Below are positions 6,585 through 6,937 of a stretch of DNA of 6,937 bases, one piece after another. Location: positions 1 through 6,937 of the forward strand of contig WQTY01000109.1 in assembly GCA_009786045.1 (NCBI GenBank). Reading direction: 5' to 3'. The notes beneath the pieces are model-generated. The model saw nothing but the letters and a program-made list of their open reading frames with translations. It made no database searches and was not told the DNA's origin. This DNA comes from Pseudomonadota bacterium (GTDB lineage Bacteria > Myxococcota_A > Bradymonadia > UBA4248). Numbering within the stretch: the first letter of the stretch is position 1; each line of letters opens with the position of its first letter. Both the position numbers and the translations under genes were made by a program.

Positions 6585-6613
6585 AGGCTACGTCCAAATC
6601 GGTTCACAGTCAA
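6585..6613 (-). promoter_or_regulatory. Candidate promoter for the small basic gene and thrS
   Basis: Read on the minus strand, TTGACT (6613-6608, five of six consensus bases) is separated by 17 bp from TAGCCT (6590-6585, three of six). Initiation would be near 6578, giving a leader of about 80 bases before the ATG at 6498. The -10 is weak, so this is tentative. Confidence 0.35.
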
Positions 6614-6762
6614 GGATTTTGCGGTTTGATGACAGATTGGATACAAAAATCGTCACAAGGGGCAACATTTTTTATCATGAGATGGCGTGTTTGGTATGGG
6701 ACATGACAACTGCATGTTTGGCACAGATGAAATTTGCTGCACATTTCAAAATCAAAATGCAC

Positions 6763-6791
6763 TTGTCAGATTATCACGTCTGTGTTAGAAT
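6763..6791 (+). promoter_or_regulatory. Sigma70-type promoter for the repeat-tract gene
   Basis: TTGTCA (6763-6768) and TAGAAT (6786-6791) each match five of six consensus bases and are separated by the optimal 17 bp. Initiation would be near 6798, giving a short leader of about 37 bases to the ATG at 6835. This is the best promoter by eye in the window and supports the start of a real gene at the repeat tract. Confidence 0.7.
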
Positions 6792-6834
6792 ATGTTGCGG
6801 TATTTTTTAACGCTTTGCATAAGGGTTGAGAGTG

Positions 6835-6937
6835 ATGAACAGAACAGAACAGAACAGAACAGAACAGAACAGAACAGAACAGAACAGAACAGAACAGAAC
6901 AGAACAGAACAGAACAGAACAGAACAGAACAGAACAG
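6835..6937 (+). CDS. 5' end of an unidentified, probably phase-variable gene (truncated by window edge)
   Basis: ATG at 6835 follows a good promoter and an AAGGG motif (6821-6825) nine bases upstream; a GTG at 6832 is directly adjacent and in frame. The codons then run AAC AGA ACA GAA CAG repeatedly, giving a polar Asn-Arg-Thr-Glu-Gln peptide repeat with no stop up to the window edge. Nothing of the functional part of the protein is visible, so no function can be assigned. Genes arranged this way in other bacteria are often DNA methyltransferases (Mod, HsdM/S), surface proteins or glycosyltransferases that switch on and off as the repeat number changes. That is family knowledge, not something seen here. 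Alternatively the tract could be leader sequence of a gene starting further downstream. Confidence 0.6.
   Translation, partial: MNRTEQNRTEQNRTEQNRTEQNRTEQNRTEQNRT
6838..6937 (+). repeat. Pentanucleotide tandem repeat (AACAG), 20 units, open at the window edge
   Basis: From 6838 to 6937 the sequence is 20 perfect copies of AACAG with no interruption, starting directly after the ATG at 6835-6837. The tract runs off the end of the window, so 20 is a minimum and the end is probably where assembly failed. A five-base unit is not a multiple of three, so each gain or loss of a unit shifts the reading frame of whatever follows. The perfection of the units implies ongoing slippage or recent expansion. 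Confidence 0.97.

Larger units (their letters stand above)
6499..6834. other. AT-rich divergent intergenic region
   Basis: 336 bp with no convincing gene. It holds the candidate promoter of the small basic gene on the minus strand (6585-6613) and a strong promoter on the plus strand (6763-6791). ATCGAT (6518-6523) and ATCGAT (6529-6534) can form a 6-bp stem with a 5-base loop just upstream of the AGGAG site of the small gene. Two near-identical decamers, GCGTGTTTGG (6685-6694) and GCATGTTTGG (6712-6721), lie 27 bp apart and upstream of the plus-strand promoter; they could be a regulator site. A 63-codon frame at 6619-6810 looks non-coding. Confidence 0.5.

Noticed and set aside
6619..6810. 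63-codon plus-strand frame
   Set aside because: The composition looks random, and it runs over the promoter of the repeat-tract gene.
6838..6937. CRISPR array or origin iterons
   Set aside because: The units are five bases with no spacers, and the tract begins exactly after a start codon; a microsatellite-type coding tract fits better.

Overview
The window looks like a bacterial chromosomal contig end. It carries two housekeeping translation genes (queA and thrS), a tandem pair of membrane-anchored eukaryotic-type Ser/Thr protein kinases, a tiny very basic protein, and the start of an unidentified gene whose first codons are a pentanucleotide repeat tract. Kinases of this GRGAQGTVYEA / SDVYGLGATLIHLLTG style are common in myxobacteria-like and other deltaproteobacterial lineages, but the sequence does not fix the taxon. 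queA and thrS are fairly GC-rich. The kinase C-termini and the right-hand intergenic region are clearly more AT-rich.

Left part (1-3027): a 75-bp repeat copy at the left edge is followed by two minus-strand kinase paralogues in tandem (3027->1642, then 1520->147), 121 bp apart. Their catalytic domains are about 95% identical in protein. Their N-termini and transmembrane C-termini have diverged strongly, and the downstream copy carries a 30-residue basic insertion bounded by a 6-bp direct repeat.

Middle (3028-4426): a divergent intergenic region leads to plus-strand queA, the queuosine-pathway isomerase. It converges on minus-strand thrS. The 129-bp junction is occupied by two strong GC-rich hairpins and a second, inverted copy of the 75-bp repeat.

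Right part (4427-6937): thrS encodes a threonyl-tRNA synthetase with complete editing and catalytic sites but no N-terminal TGS domain. Upstream in the same direction is a 37-codon, Lys/Arg-rich protein gene with an excellent ribosome binding site and a bTHX-like N-terminus. The two may be co-transcribed. After an AT-rich intergenic region, a good sigma70-type promoter drives a plus-strand reading frame that starts ATG and runs straight into 20 uninterrupted AACAG units to the window edge. This is the layout of a phase-variable (contingency) gene, and it is the most interesting feature here.
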